The translations under genes and the position numbers were made by a program. The notes under the pieces were generated by a model that made no database searches, was not told the DNA's origin, and saw nothing but the letters and a program-made list of their open reading frames with translations. DNA of 12,885 nt, from contig DATDHI010000389.1 in the NCBI GenBank assembly GCA_036521655.1, positions 1 through 12,885 on the forward strand. Direction: 5' to 3'. This DNA comes from GCA-003244245 sp036521655 (lineage in GTDB: Bacteria; Actinomycetota; Actinomycetes; Mycobacteriales; Pseudonocardiaceae). Every line of letters begins with the position of its first letter. Positions within the stretch are counted from its first letter, which is position 1. Below, piece after piece: positions 1 through 8,640 of this stretch.

Positions 1-1
1 C

Positions 2-592
2 GCCGCGGTGCCGGCCGGCGACATCGCCGCGGTCGAGTTCAACGTGTCCTGCCACAACGTCAACTTCGACTTCTCGCAGATCCTGGAGGCGGTGCTGGTC
101 GATGCGGTCCCGCGCAGCGCGCACCCCGTGATCCTCAAGCTGTCGCCGGACCGCGACTACATCGGGCACGCCAGGCGGGCTGCCGCAGCGGGAGCGTCGG
201 CACTCACCGCGATCAACACGGTGCGCGCGCTGCGGCTGGACCCGCGGACCGGCGCGCCGTGGCTGGCCAACCGCTACGGTGGCCTGTCCGGCCGGGCGGT
301 GAAGCCGATCGGGCTGCGGGTGGTCGCTGAGCTGCGCGATGCCGGGGTCATCCTGCCGGTGATCGCGACTGGCGGGATCCGCACCTTCGACGACTGCCGG
401 GAGTACTTCTGGGCCGGCGCGGACGCGGTCAGCCTCGGCAGCGCGAGCTGGCTCGCGACGTACCCCGGCTACGCCCTGTCCCCACTACGGGCCTGGCAGA
501 TCCGGTCCCTGCTCCGGCGCATCGAGCTCGTGAGTGGCAAACAGTGTTATAGCACCCAATCGCACTCACGAGCGGCGCAGCCGCATGGCTGA
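2..592 (+). CDS. Dihydroorotate dehydrogenase-like flavoprotein, 3' part only
   Basis: The reading frame is open from the first complete codon, so the gene begins outside the window; the GTG at position 8 is probably internal. The visible part matches the C-terminal half of an FMN-binding TIM barrel of the dihydroorotate dehydrogenase family. It has FNVSCHNVN (family form N-x-S-C-P-N, holding the catalytic-loop Cys of class 1B enzymes), VILKLSP, ALTAINT, YGGLSGRAVKPIGLR, PVIATGGI and AVSLGSA, the last two contacting FMN phosphate in the family. The Pro after the Cys is His here, so the substrate may not be dihydroorotate; a PreA-like dihydropyrimidine dehydrogenase is an alternative. Family similarity stops near LLRRIE (about position 527). 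The last 20 or so residues are encoded by a 48-bp palindrome and the uvrC leader, so the native C-terminus may have been replaced. It overlaps uvrC by 8 nt. Confidence 0.75.
   Translation, partial: AAVPAGDIAAVEFNVSCHNVNFDFSQILEAVLVDAVPRSAHPVILKLSPDRDYIGHARRAAAAGASALTAINTVRALRLDPRTGAPWLANRYGGLSGRAVKPIGLRVVAELRDAGVILPVIATGGIRTFDDCREYFWAGADAVSLGSASWLATYPGYALSPLRAWQIRSLLRRIELVSGKQCYSTQSHSRAAQPHG
526..573. repeat. 48-bp nested palindrome at the uvrC start
   Basis: The outer arms GCTCGTGAGTG (526-536) and CACTCACGAGC (563-573) are perfect 11-bp reverse complements. The 26-nt centre contains a second near-palindrome, GTGTTATAGCAC (544-555), centred on the same point and with one mismatched pair. 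The result is a symmetric hairpin or cruciform: 11-bp stem, 7x7 internal loop, short inner stem. The centre is visibly less GC-rich than its surroundings. It lies in the tail of the upstream gene, and its right arm covers the region just before the uvrC ATG at 585. It could be a small non-autonomous palindromic repeat, a terminator-like element or a translational control hairpin. The sequence alone does not choose between these. Confidence 0.7.
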
Positions 593-2510
593 CCCGTACA
601 GCTACCGTCCGGCCCCGGGGACGATCCCCGAGGAGCCCGGGGTGTACCGCTTCCGGGACGAGCACCGCCGGGTGATCTACGTCGGCAAGGCGAAGAGCCT
701 GCGCAGCCGGCTGAACTCGTATTTCGCCGACCTGTCCGGGCTGCACCCGCGCACTCGGCAGATGGTCACCACGGCGACCTCGGTGGAGTGGACGGTGGTC
801 GGTACCGAGGTCGAGGCGCTGCAGCTCGAATACAACTGGATCAAGGAGTTCGACCCGCGGTTCAACGTGCGGTACCGCGACGACAAGTCCTACCCGGTGC
901 TGGCCGTGACGCTGAACGAGGAGTACCCGCGGTTGCACGTCTACCGGGGGCCCCGGCGCCGCGGGGTGCGCTACTTCGGGCCCTACGCGCACGCCTGGGC
1001 GATCCGGGAGACGCTGGACCTGCTCACCAGGGTGTTCCCGGCGCGGGTGTGCTCGAACGGGGTGTTCAAGCGGCACGGTCAGATCGGCCGGCCCTGCCTG
1101 CTGGGCTACATCGACAAGTGCTCAGCGCCCTGCGTGGGCAACGTCACCGCCGACGAGCACCGCGCCATCGTCGAGGACTTCTGTGACTTCCTGTCTGGCC
1201 GGACCGACAAGATGGTCCGGCGGCTGGAACGGGAGATGGAGGCGGCGGCCGCCGAGCTGGAGTTCGAGCGCGCCGCGCGGCTGCGTGATCATCTGGGGGC
1301 GCTGCGCCGGGCGATGGAGAAGCAGGCTGTGGTGCTCGGCGACGGCACCGACGCGGACCTGATCGCGTTCGCCTGCGATGAGCTTGAGGCGGCGGTGCAG
1401 GTGTTCCACGTGCGCGGCGGGCGGGTCCGCGGCCAGCGTGGCTGGGTGATCGAGCGAGTCGAGCAGGTCGACCTGGTCGGTCAGTTCCTGACCCAGTTCT
1501 ACGGCGAGCAGGCTGCGCTGGCTGAGGCCGCCGACGACGCCGCCCAGCCGGTGCCCCGCGAAGTGCTGGTCCCCGAGCTGCCCGAGGATGCCGGCACGCT
1601 CACCGAATGGCTCAGCGGGCTGCGCGGCGCCCGTGTCCAGCTGCGGGTCCCCCAACGGGGGGACAAGCGGGCCCTGGCCGATACCGTGGCGCGCAATGCC
1701 GCGGAGGCGTTCGCGCAGCACAAGCTGCGCCGCGCGGGTGATCTGAGCGCCCGCGCCGCGGCGCTGCAGGAGCTGCAGGAGTACCTGGGGCTGGACTGCG
1801 CCCCGCTGCGCATCGAGTGCATCGACGTCAGCCACGTGCAGGGCAACGACGTGGTCGCCTCGCTGGTGGTCTACGAGGACGGGCTGGCTCGCAACTCGGA
1901 GTACCGGCGGTTTGCGATCCGCGACGCGGCCGGCGAGGGGCGCTCCGACGACGTCGCTAGCATCGCCGAGGTGGTCCGCCGGCGCTTCGCCCGTCTCCTG
2001 AAGGAGACCGGTCTGGACCCGGACACCGGGCGCCCCCGCAAGTTCGCCTACCCGCCCAACCTGCTCGTCGTCGACGGCGGGCCGGCGCAAGTGGCCGCGG
2101 CGGCCGAGGCGCTGTTCGAGCTCGGCGTGAGCAATGTGGCGATCGCCGGGCTGGCCAAGCGGCTGGAGGAGGTCTGGCTGCCAGGGGAGGCCGACCCGGT
2201 GATCCTGCCGCGCACCAGCGAGGGGCTCTACCTGCTGCAACGAGTGCGCGACGAGGCGCACCGGTTCGCCATCAGCTACCACCGGCAGAAGCGATCGGCT
2301 CGGATGACCAACTCCGAGCTGGACGGTGTCACCGGGCTGGGACAGACCAGGCGCACCGCGCTGCTCAAGCATTTCGGCTCGGTGCGGCGCCTGCGGCAGG
2401 CCAGTGTGGACGAGATCGCCGAGGTGCCCGGGGTCGGCCCGCGCACGGCCCGCGCGGTGCTCGCCGCGCTGACCAGTACTGGTGAAGTGGACAACGGGGA
2501 GCAACCGTGA
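585..2510 (+). CDS. uvrC: UvrABC system protein C (excinuclease subunit)
   Basis: UvrC is the dual-incision nuclease of nucleotide excision repair, cutting 3' and then 5' of a lesion marked by UvrA-UvrB. At 641 aa it has the full domain order. An N-terminal GIY-YIG nuclease carries PGVYRFRD (18-25) and VIYVGKAKSLRSRL (30-43). A UVR motif that binds UvrB follows at about 220-245 (ELEFERAARLRDHL). The RNase H-like 5' nuclease has ECIDVSH (Asp414), LLVVDGG (Asp497) and DEAHRFA (His559). Tandem helix-hairpin-helix motifs end the protein (GVTGLG, VPGVGPRTA). The ATG at 585 is chosen because MADPYSYRPAPGTIP matches the usual actinobacterial N-terminus; an in-frame GTG at 534 lies inside the palindrome and would add unconserved residues. 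The ribosome site before 585 is weak (GAGCGG, 570-575). It overlaps the upstream gene by 8 nt and rapZ by 4 nt (GTGA). Confidence 0.97.
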   Translation: MADPYSYRPAPGTIPEEPGVYRFRDEHRRVIYVGKAKSLRSRLNSYFADLSGLHPRTRQMVTTATSVEWTVVGTEVEALQLEYNWIKEFDPRFNVRYRDDKSYPVLAVTLNEEYPRLHVYRGPRRRGVRYFGPYAHAWAIRETLDLLTRVFPARVCSNGVFKRHGQIGRPCLLGYIDKCSAPCVGNVTADEHRAIVEDFCDFLSGRTDKMVRRLEREMEAAAAELEFERAARLRDHLGALRRAMEKQAVVLGDGTDADLIAFACDELEAAVQVFHVRGGRVRGQRGWVIERVEQVDLVGQFLTQFYGEQAALAEAADDAAQPVPREVLVPELPEDAGTLTEWLSGLRGARVQLRVPQRGDKRALADTVARNAAEAFAQHKLRRAGDLSARAAALQELQEYLGLDCAPLRIECIDVSHVQGNDVVASLVVYEDGLARNSEYRRFAIRDAAGEGRSDDVASIAEVVRRRFARLLKETGLDPDTGRPRKFAYPPNLLVVDGGPAQVAAAAEALFELGVSNVAIAGLAKRLEEVWLPGEADPVILPRTSEGLYLLQRVRDEAHRFAISYHRQKRSARMTNSELDGVTGLGQTRRTALLKHFGSVRRLRQASVDEIAEVPGVGPRTARAVLAALTSTGEVDNGEQP

Positions 2511-3385
2511 CTGAGGCGCAGCGCGGCATCGAGGTCGCTGTGGTCTCCGGGCTGTCCGGGGCTGGACGCAGTACGGCCGCCAAGGTGCTCGAGGACCTGG
2601 GCTGGTTCGTGGTGGACAACCTGCCGCCCGAGCTGATCTCCACCATGGTCGAGCTCGGGGCCCGCTCGCAGGGTGTGGTGACCCGGGTCGCGGTCGTGAT
2701 GGACGTGCGCAGCCGGGCGTTCACCGACGACCTCGCCGCGGTGATCAAGGATCTGGACGCCCGCGGCTACCGGCCCAAGGTGCTGTTCCTTGAAGCCACC
2801 GACGAAGTGCTGATCCGCCGCTTCGAGCAGGTCCGGCGCAGCCACCCGCTGCAGGGCGACGGCCGGCTGGCCGACGGGGTCGCCGCCGAGCGAGCGCTGC
2901 TGGCTCCGTTGCGCGAGGAGGCCGACCTGGTGCTGGACACCACCGGGCTGTCCGTACACCAGCTCCGCGCCAAGATCGAGCATGCGTTCGGCGGCGAGGC
3001 CAGCACCAATACCCGCATCACGGTGCTGTCCTTCGGGTACAAGTACGGGCTGCCGATGGACTCCGACCTGGTGGTCGACATGCGGTTCCTGCCCAACCCG
3101 TTCTGGATCCCGGAACTTCGCGAGTTCACCGGTCTGGACGCCGATGTCCGCAACTACGTGCTGTCCCAGGAGGGCGCCGAGGAGTTCCTGGACCGCTACC
3201 TCGAGCTGCTGCGGCTGATCAGCGGCGGGTACCGGCGGGAGGGCAAGCGCTACCTCACTCTCGCGGTGGGGTGCACTGGCGGCAAACACCGCAGCGTGGT
3301 CGTCTCCGAGGCGCTGGCCGCCCGGCTGGGTGAGGAGGACGGGATCGCCGTCAAGGTGGTGCATCGGGATGTGGGTCGGGAGTGA
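2507..3385 (+). CDS. rapZ: RapZ/YvcJ-family nucleotide-binding protein
   Basis: A 292-aa protein of the RapZ (YvcJ) family. It has an N-terminal P-loop GLSGAGRST (15-23) with Arg where many homologues have Lys, WFVVDNLP (33-40), and the conserved C-terminal block GCTGGKHRSVVV (255-266). The C-terminal domain binds glucosamine-6-phosphate in E. coli RapZ, where the protein is an RNA-binding adaptor controlling glmS. B. subtilis YvcJ is a nucleotide-hydrolysing protein linked to competence. In actinobacteria the gene sits, as here, between uvrC and yvcK, and its exact role is less settled. The GTG start at 2507 overlaps the uvrC stop as GTGA and has GGGGAG (2496-2501) upstream. The stop is shared in another GTGA with yvcK, which implies translational coupling. 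Confidence 0.95.
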   Translation: MTEAQRGIEVAVVSGLSGAGRSTAAKVLEDLGWFVVDNLPPELISTMVELGARSQGVVTRVAVVMDVRSRAFTDDLAAVIKDLDARGYRPKVLFLEATDEVLIRRFEQVRRSHPLQGDGRLADGVAAERALLAPLREEADLVLDTTGLSVHQLRAKIEHAFGGEASTNTRITVLSFGYKYGLPMDSDLVVDMRFLPNPFWIPELREFTGLDADVRNYVLSQEGAEEFLDRYLELLRLISGGYRREGKRYLTLAVGCTGGKHRSVVVSEALAARLGEEDGIAVKVVHRDVGRE

Positions 3386-4398
3386 GGGCGGTTGCGCTGG
3401 GCGGCGGCCACGGGCTCTACGCCACGCTCCTGGCATTGCGCAGGATCACTGAGGACATCACCGCGGTGGTCACGGTAGCCGATGACGGCGGCTCGTCGGG
3501 TCGGCTGCGGCGGGAGCTGGGTCTGCTCCCGCCGGGCGATCTGCGGATGGCGCTGACCGCACTGGCGGCGCCCGACGGCGGCGGGCTCCGCTGGCGGCAG
3601 GTGTTCCAGTATCGCTTCGGTGGTACCGGGGCGCTGGCCGGGCACGCGGTGGGAAACCTGGTGCTGGCCGGCTTGCTGGAGGTGCTGCGGGATCCGGTAG
3701 TGGTGCTCGACGAGGCCTGCCGGCTGCTCGGGGTGACCGGCCGGGTACTGCCGATGGCCGTCGAGCCGCTGGACATCGAGGCGGACGTGGCAGGACTGGA
3801 TGGTGACCCCGACACCCTGCATCGGATCCGCGGCCAGGTGGCAGTGGCGACGACGCCCGGCCGGGTGCACCGGGTGCGGCTTCGTCCGGAGTCGCCACGG
3901 GCCTGTGCCGAGGCGGTTCGTGCGGTGCGCGACGCCGATCTCGTCGTGCTCGGGCCGGGCTCGTGGTTCACCAGTGTGCTGCCGCACCTGCTGGTTCCGG
4001 ATCTGGCCGATTCGCTGGTCGCCACGGCGGCCCGCCGGGTTCTGGTGCTCAACCTGGTGCCGCAGCCCGGTGAGACCGCTGGGTTCTCCCCCGAGCAGCA
4101 CCTGTACGCGCTGTCCGGTCACGCACCGGTCGGGTTCACCGTGCACGCGGTCCTCGCTGATACCGGCAGTGTCGCGGTGCCTGACCGGTTGCACCGCTGC
4201 GCCGAGGAGCTGGGCGGGCACGCGTACCTTGACCGGGTCGCCGACGACAGATCAGCCGATCGCCACGATCCGGTGGCGCTGGCCGTCGCGCTGCGCCGCA
4301 TACTGGCGGACCAGCCTGGCGACCGGGAGCCGGTTCACGATGGGGAGCCGGTTCGATGGGACGACAGTCAACGGGAGGAGAAGCACGGGTGGCCATGA
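3382..4398 (+). CDS. yvcK: Gluconeogenesis factor YvcK/CuvA family
   Basis: A 338-aa CofD/YvcK-family protein. YvcK homologues bind UDP-sugars such as UDP-GlcNAc and link carbon source to peptidoglycan synthesis and cell shape; the mycobacterial homologue is CuvA. Visible motifs are the N-terminal LGGGHGLYATL (6-16), TVADDGGSSGRLR (31-43), the GDLRMALTALA region, AGHAVGNLVLAGLLE and LGPGSWFTSVLPHLL (GPGS at 191-194). The GTG start at 3382 overlaps the rapZ stop (GTGA), and the stop overlaps a whiA ATG (ATGA at 4395-4398). The last 25 or so residues are hydrophilic and contain an 18-nt duplication (GGGAGCCGGTTC at 4325 and 4343, giving EPVHDG/EPVRWD). This leaves the conserved core intact. Confidence 0.94.
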   Translation: MRAVALGGGHGLYATLLALRRITEDITAVVTVADDGGSSGRLRRELGLLPPGDLRMALTALAAPDGGGLRWRQVFQYRFGGTGALAGHAVGNLVLAGLLEVLRDPVVVLDEACRLLGVTGRVLPMAVEPLDIEADVAGLDGDPDTLHRIRGQVAVATTPGRVHRVRLRPESPRACAEAVRAVRDADLVVLGPGSWFTSVLPHLLVPDLADSLVATAARRVLVLNLVPQPGETAGFSPEQHLYALSGHAPVGFTVHAVLADTGSVAVPDRLHRCAEELGGHAYLDRVADDRSADRHDPVALAVALRRILADQPGDREPVHDGEPVRWDDSQREEKHGWP

Positions 4399-5369
4399 CC
4401 TCCGCCGTCAAGGACGAGCTAAGCCGGCTGCGGGTGACCAAGACGTGCTGCCGGCGGGCCGAGGTCGCCTCGGTTCTGCGCTTCGCCGGGGGATTGCACA
4501 TCATCGCCGGGCGCGTCGTGGTGGAGGCTGAACTGGACACCGGCTCCGCCGCCCGCCGGCTGCGCCGAGAGGTGCACGAGCTCTACGGGCACAACTCCGA
4601 CGTGCACCTGATCACGGCCGGTGGACTGCGCAAAGGCACCCAATATGTGGTGCGGGTGGTCCGTGACGGCGAGGGGCTGGCCCGCCAGACCGGGCTGCTG
4701 GACCTGCGTGGCCGGCCGGTGCGGGGGTTGCCCCCGCAGGTCGTCTCCGGTGGCCTCTGCGATGCCGAAGCCTCCTGGCGCGGCGCGTTCCTCGCGCACG
4801 GGTCGCTCACCGAGCCTGGCCGGTCCGCCGCGCTGGAGGTGACCTGTCCGGGGCCGGAGGCGGCGCTGGCCCTGGTGGGGGCCGCGCGCCGGCTGGGCAT
4901 CCAGGCCAAGGCGCGCGAGGTCCGGGGTGCCGATCGGGTCGTAGTCCGCGACGGGGACGCCATTGGCGCGTTACTCACCCGGCTCGGCGCGCACGACTCG
5001 GTGCTGGCCTGGGAGGAACGCCGGGTGCGCCGCGAGGTCCGCGCCACCGCCAACCGGCTGGCCAACTTCGATGACGCCAACCTGCGCCGATCCGCGCGCG
5101 CGGCGGTGGCCGCAGCGGCCCGGGTCCGCCGGGCACTGGAGCTGCTCGGCGAGGACACCCCAGCACACCTGCTCATGGCGGGGCGGCTGCGGCTGGACCA
5201 CCGGCAGGCCTCGCTGGAGGAGCTGGGCCAGCTCGCCGACCCGCCGATGACCAAGGACGCCGTGGCGGGCCGGATCCGCCGGCTGCTGGCGATAGCCGAC
5301 CGGCGGGCCCAGGATCTCGGGGTACCGGACACCGAGTCCGCGGTCACCCCCGACATGATGGAGGCCTGA
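4389..5369 (+). CDS. whiA: WhiA sporulation/cell-division regulator
   Basis: A 326-aa WhiA. In Streptomyces it acts with WhiB to activate ftsZ and other sporulation-division genes. It combines a LAGLIDADG homing-endonuclease-like fold, which has lost nuclease function in the family, with a C-terminal helix-turn-helix. Diagnostic blocks are SAVKDELSRL, CCRRAEVASVLRFAGGLHI, VVVEAELDTGSAARRL, FDDANLRRSARAA and the C-terminal HTH region SLEELGQLADPPMTKDAVAGR (about 275-295). The start is set at GTG 4389 (VAMTSAVKDELS) because GGAGGAG at 4374-4380 lies 8 nt upstream. The ATG two codons later (4395) overlaps the yvcK stop but is 14 nt from that site. An upstream ATG at 4356 would add unconserved residues. 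It is the last gene of the coupled uvrC set. Confidence 0.96.
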   Translation: MAMTSAVKDELSRLRVTKTCCRRAEVASVLRFAGGLHIIAGRVVVEAELDTGSAARRLRREVHELYGHNSDVHLITAGGLRKGTQYVVRVVRDGEGLARQTGLLDLRGRPVRGLPPQVVSGGLCDAEASWRGAFLAHGSLTEPGRSAALEVTCPGPEAALALVGAARRLGIQAKAREVRGADRVVVRDGDAIGALLTRLGAHDSVLAWEERRVRREVRATANRLANFDDANLRRSARAAVAAAARVRRALELLGEDTPAHLLMAGRLRLDHRQASLEELGQLADPPMTKDAVAGRIRRLLAIADRRAQDLGVPDTESAVTPDMMEA

Positions 5370-5371
5370 GG

Positions 5372-5412
5372 GGCCCGGGTGAACACCCTGTTGCTCCCCC
5401 TCCCGGGGGGCC
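5372..5412 (+). terminator. Possible hairpin between whiA and gap
   Basis: GGCCCGGG (5372-5379) can pair with CCC...GGGCC (5402-5404 and 5408-5412), giving 8 bp with a 3-nt bulge. Inside the loop, GGGTG-AA-CACCC (5378-5389) is an alternative compact hairpin. The element starts 3 nt after the whiA stop. There is no T-tract, so an intrinsic terminator is possible only in the loose form common in high-GC actinobacteria. It may equally be chance pairing in GC-rich DNA. Confidence 0.3.
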
Positions 5413-5439
5413 TGTCCGGCGGCGTTGGGCCGCTAGGGT
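5412..5439 (+). promoter_or_regulatory. Candidate promoter for gap-pgk-tpiA
   Basis: TAGGGT (5434-5439) fits the actinobacterial housekeeping -10 pattern TANNNT. CTGTCC (5412-5417) sits 16 nt upstream as a weak -35. It lies about 50 nt before the gap start, in the longest gap between whiA and tpiA. A promoter is expected here because gap begins a new unit after a 122-nt break in an otherwise overlapping gene set. The call rests on motif resemblance only. Confidence 0.35.
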
Positions 5440-5491
5440 GGCGCTGAGGTGTTGCCGTGGCTGGATTTGTGTGCAGAGGGAGAGGGCAGAC

Positions 5492-6492
5492 GTGACCGTT
5501 CGGGTAGGGATCAACGGATTTGGCCGCATCGGGCGGAACTTCTGGCGCGCTGTGCAAGCCGGTGGCCACGACATCGAGGTGGTGGCGTTCAACGACCTCG
5601 GCGACGTCGCCACCATGGCGCATCTGCTGAAGTACGACAGCATCCTGGGCAGGTTGAAAGAGGACGTGCACGTCACCGACGACGGCATCGCGGTGGGCGG
5701 CAAGACCATCAAGGCGCTCGCCGAGCGGGACCCGGGTGCGCTGCCCTGGGGCGACTTGGGCGTCGACGTGGTGCTGGAGTCCACCGGGTTCTTCACCGCC
5801 GCGAAGGACGCCCGCAAGCACGTCGATGAGGGCGGCGCGAAGAAGGTGATCATCACCGCGCCGGCTAAGGGTGAGGATCTCACCGTCGTACTCGGGGTCA
5901 ACGATTCCAAGCTGGACAGTTCGCAGACGGTGATCTCCAACGCCTCGTGCACCACCAACTGCCTGGGCCCGATGGCCAAGGTGCTCAACGACGCAGTCGG
6001 CATCGAGCAGGGCTTGATGACCACCATCCACGCTTACACCCAGGACCAGAACCTGCAGGACGCCCCGCACAAGGACCTGCGCCGGGCCCGGGCTGCCGCG
6101 ATCAACGTCGTGCCGACCTCCACCGGCGCCGCCAAGGCCATCGGCCTCGTGCTGCCTGAGCTCAACGGCAGGCTGGACGGCTACGCGCTGCGGGTACCCA
6201 TCCCCACCGGATCGATCACCGACCTGAGCGCGTCGGTCTCCCGCGAGACCAGCGTCGCGGAGGTCAACGAGGCCTTCCGGGCCGCCGCCGATGGCCCGCT
6301 GAAGGGCATCCTGCGTTACAGCGACGCGCCGATCGTGTCCTCGGACATCATCACCGACCCGGCGTCATGCATCTACGACTCGCCGCTGACCAAGGTGATC
6401 GGCAACCAGGTCAAGATCGTCGGCTGGTACGACAACGAATGGGGCTACTCCAACCGGCTGGCTGACCTGACCATCATGGTCGGCTCCCAGCT

Positions 6493-6496
<4 letters not shown>
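5492..6496 (+). CDS. gap: Glyceraldehyde-3-phosphate dehydrogenase, type I
   Basis: A 334-aa NAD-dependent GAPDH that oxidises glyceraldehyde-3-phosphate to 1,3-bisphosphoglycerate in cytoplasmic glycolysis. The Rossmann motif INGFGRIGR (7-15) is followed by Asp35 in FNDLGD, the position that favours NAD over NADP. The catalytic Cys153 lies in SNASCTTNC, and the base His180 in TTIHAYTQDQ. The C-terminal WYDNEWGYSNR is also typical. GTG 5492 is chosen because VTVRVGINGFGRIGR is the usual actinobacterial N-terminus and a purine-rich site (GGGAGAGGG, 5478-5486) lies just upstream. An in-frame ATG-type extension from 5438 would add unconserved residues. Its stop overlaps the pgk start in GTGA (6493-6496). 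Confidence 0.98.
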
Positions 6497-7689
<1,193 letters not shown>

Positions 7690-7691
7690 GA

Positions 7692-8477
7692 GTGCCCAGG
7701 CAACCACTGATCGCTGGCAACTGGAAGATGAACCTCAACCACCTTGAGGCCATCGCCCTGGTGCAGAAGCTCGCCTTCGCGCTGCCGGAGAAGTACTTCG
7801 CCAAGGTCGAGGTGACGGTGCTCCCGCCGTTCACCGCGTTGCGCAGCGTGCAGGCCCTCATCGAGGGGGACAAACTGCTGGTGCGCTACGGCGCGCAGGA
7901 CCTGTCTCCGAAGGACGCGGGACCCTACACCGGCGATGTGTCCGGACCGATGCTGGCCAAGCTCGGCTGCAGCTACGTCGTCGTCGGGCACTCCGAGCGG
8001 CGCGAACACCACGACGAGGACGACGGCGTGGTGGGCAGCAAGGCGCGCGCCGCGCTGCGCAATGGGCTGGTCCCGATCCTGTGCGTGGGTGAGGGGCTGG
8101 AGATCCGCGAGGCCGGCGGGCACCTGGAGCACAGCACCGGGCAACTGCGGGCGGCGCTCAAGGGCCTGACCGCCGAGCAGGTCCGGACCGTGGTGGTGGC
8201 CTACGAGCCGATCTGGGCGATCGGCACCGGCCGGGTCGCGACCCCATCCGACGCCCAGGAGGTCTGCGGCGCGCTGCGTGCAGCGTTGGCGGACAAGTAC
8301 GGTGCCGAGGTCGCCGGCGACGTCCGGGTGCTCTACGGCGGATCGGTGAAATCGAGCAACGTCGCCGATCTGGTCGTCGAGCCCGACATCGACGGTGCTC
8401 TGGTGGGCGGCGCCAGCCTGGACGCCGACGAGTTCGCCAAGCTCTGTGCCCTAGCCGCAGGTGGTCCTCTACCCTGA
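7692..8477 (+). CDS. tpiA: Triose-phosphate isomerase
   Basis: A 261-aa TIM-barrel enzyme interconverting dihydroxyacetone phosphate and glyceraldehyde-3-phosphate. Catalytic residues are all present: Lys12 in GNWKMN, His100 in VVGHSERR and Glu172 in AYEPIWAIGTG. The flexible loop 6 follows Glu172, and the phosphate-binding LYGGSVKSSN lies near the C-terminus. The start is GTG 7692 with a strong site GGAGGA (7680-7685) 6 nt upstream, inside the end of pgk. It closes the gap-pgk-tpiA operon; the next gene follows only after a repeat-bearing 160-nt gap. Confidence 0.98.
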   Translation: MPRQPLIAGNWKMNLNHLEAIALVQKLAFALPEKYFAKVEVTVLPPFTALRSVQALIEGDKLLVRYGAQDLSPKDAGPYTGDVSGPMLAKLGCSYVVVGHSERREHHDEDDGVVGSKARAALRNGLVPILCVGEGLEIREAGGHLEHSTGQLRAALKGLTAEQVRTVVVAYEPIWAIGTGRVATPSDAQEVCGALRAALADKYGAEVAGDVRVLYGGSVKSSNVADLVVEPDIDGALVGGASLDADEFAKLCALAAGGPLP

Positions 8478-8494
8478 ACCCATCCCGCCCCCCC

Positions 8495-8561
8495 GTGTCA
8501 CCCTCCCAAGCCCCGGCGTGTCGCGCTCGCATGCCCGGTGTGTCGGCTTCTCGTGTGCGGT
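8495..8561. repeat. Degenerate 22-bp tandem repeat, array A (tpiA-secG gap)
   Basis: Three consecutive units begin with GTGTC: 8495-8517 (23 nt, most diverged), 8518-8539 (22 nt) and 8540-8561 (22 nt). The unit has the form GTGTCG-nn-CTCTCG-TGCCCGGT. Compared with the reverse complement of the array at the window's end, the middle unit differs at 3 of 22 positions and the third at 5. No ORF is conserved across it and no transposase is near. The array is intergenic, just after the glycolytic operon. It looks like a dispersed intergenic repeat; its function is unknown. Confidence 0.65.
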
Positions 8562-8607
8562 GTCCGCGTGACTGGGAGCCGGGGCCCGGACGTGCTCGCG
8601 GACGGAG

Positions 8608-8613
8608 TAACCT
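8608..8613 (+). promoter_or_regulatory. Possible -10 element for secG-rbpA
   Basis: TAACCT, 30 nt before the secG start, resembles an actinobacterial -10. No convincing -35 is visible at the expected distance. It is listed because secG follows a 160-nt gap and needs a promoter unless it is read through from tpiA. Weak call. Confidence 0.22.
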
Positions 8614-8640
8614 CAACGGCCAACCGCTGCCCATGAAGGT

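Noticed and set aside
534..584. Upstream GTG start for uvrC adding 17 residues
   Set aside because: The extension is encoded by the palindrome, has no family similarity, and the MADPYSYRPAPGTIP start at 585 fits known UvrC proteins.
1122..2504. Long open frame on the - strand opposite uvrC (about 460 codons)
   Set aside because: It is a mirror of a GC-rich gene on the other strand. The translation is low-complexity and rich in Gly, Arg, Leu and His, with no family motif, whereas the + strand encodes a complete UvrC.
4583..6070. Long - strand open frame spanning whiA and gap
   Set aside because: It covers two well-supported + strand genes and the intergenic gap, with repetitive Ser/Arg/Pro composition and no motif.
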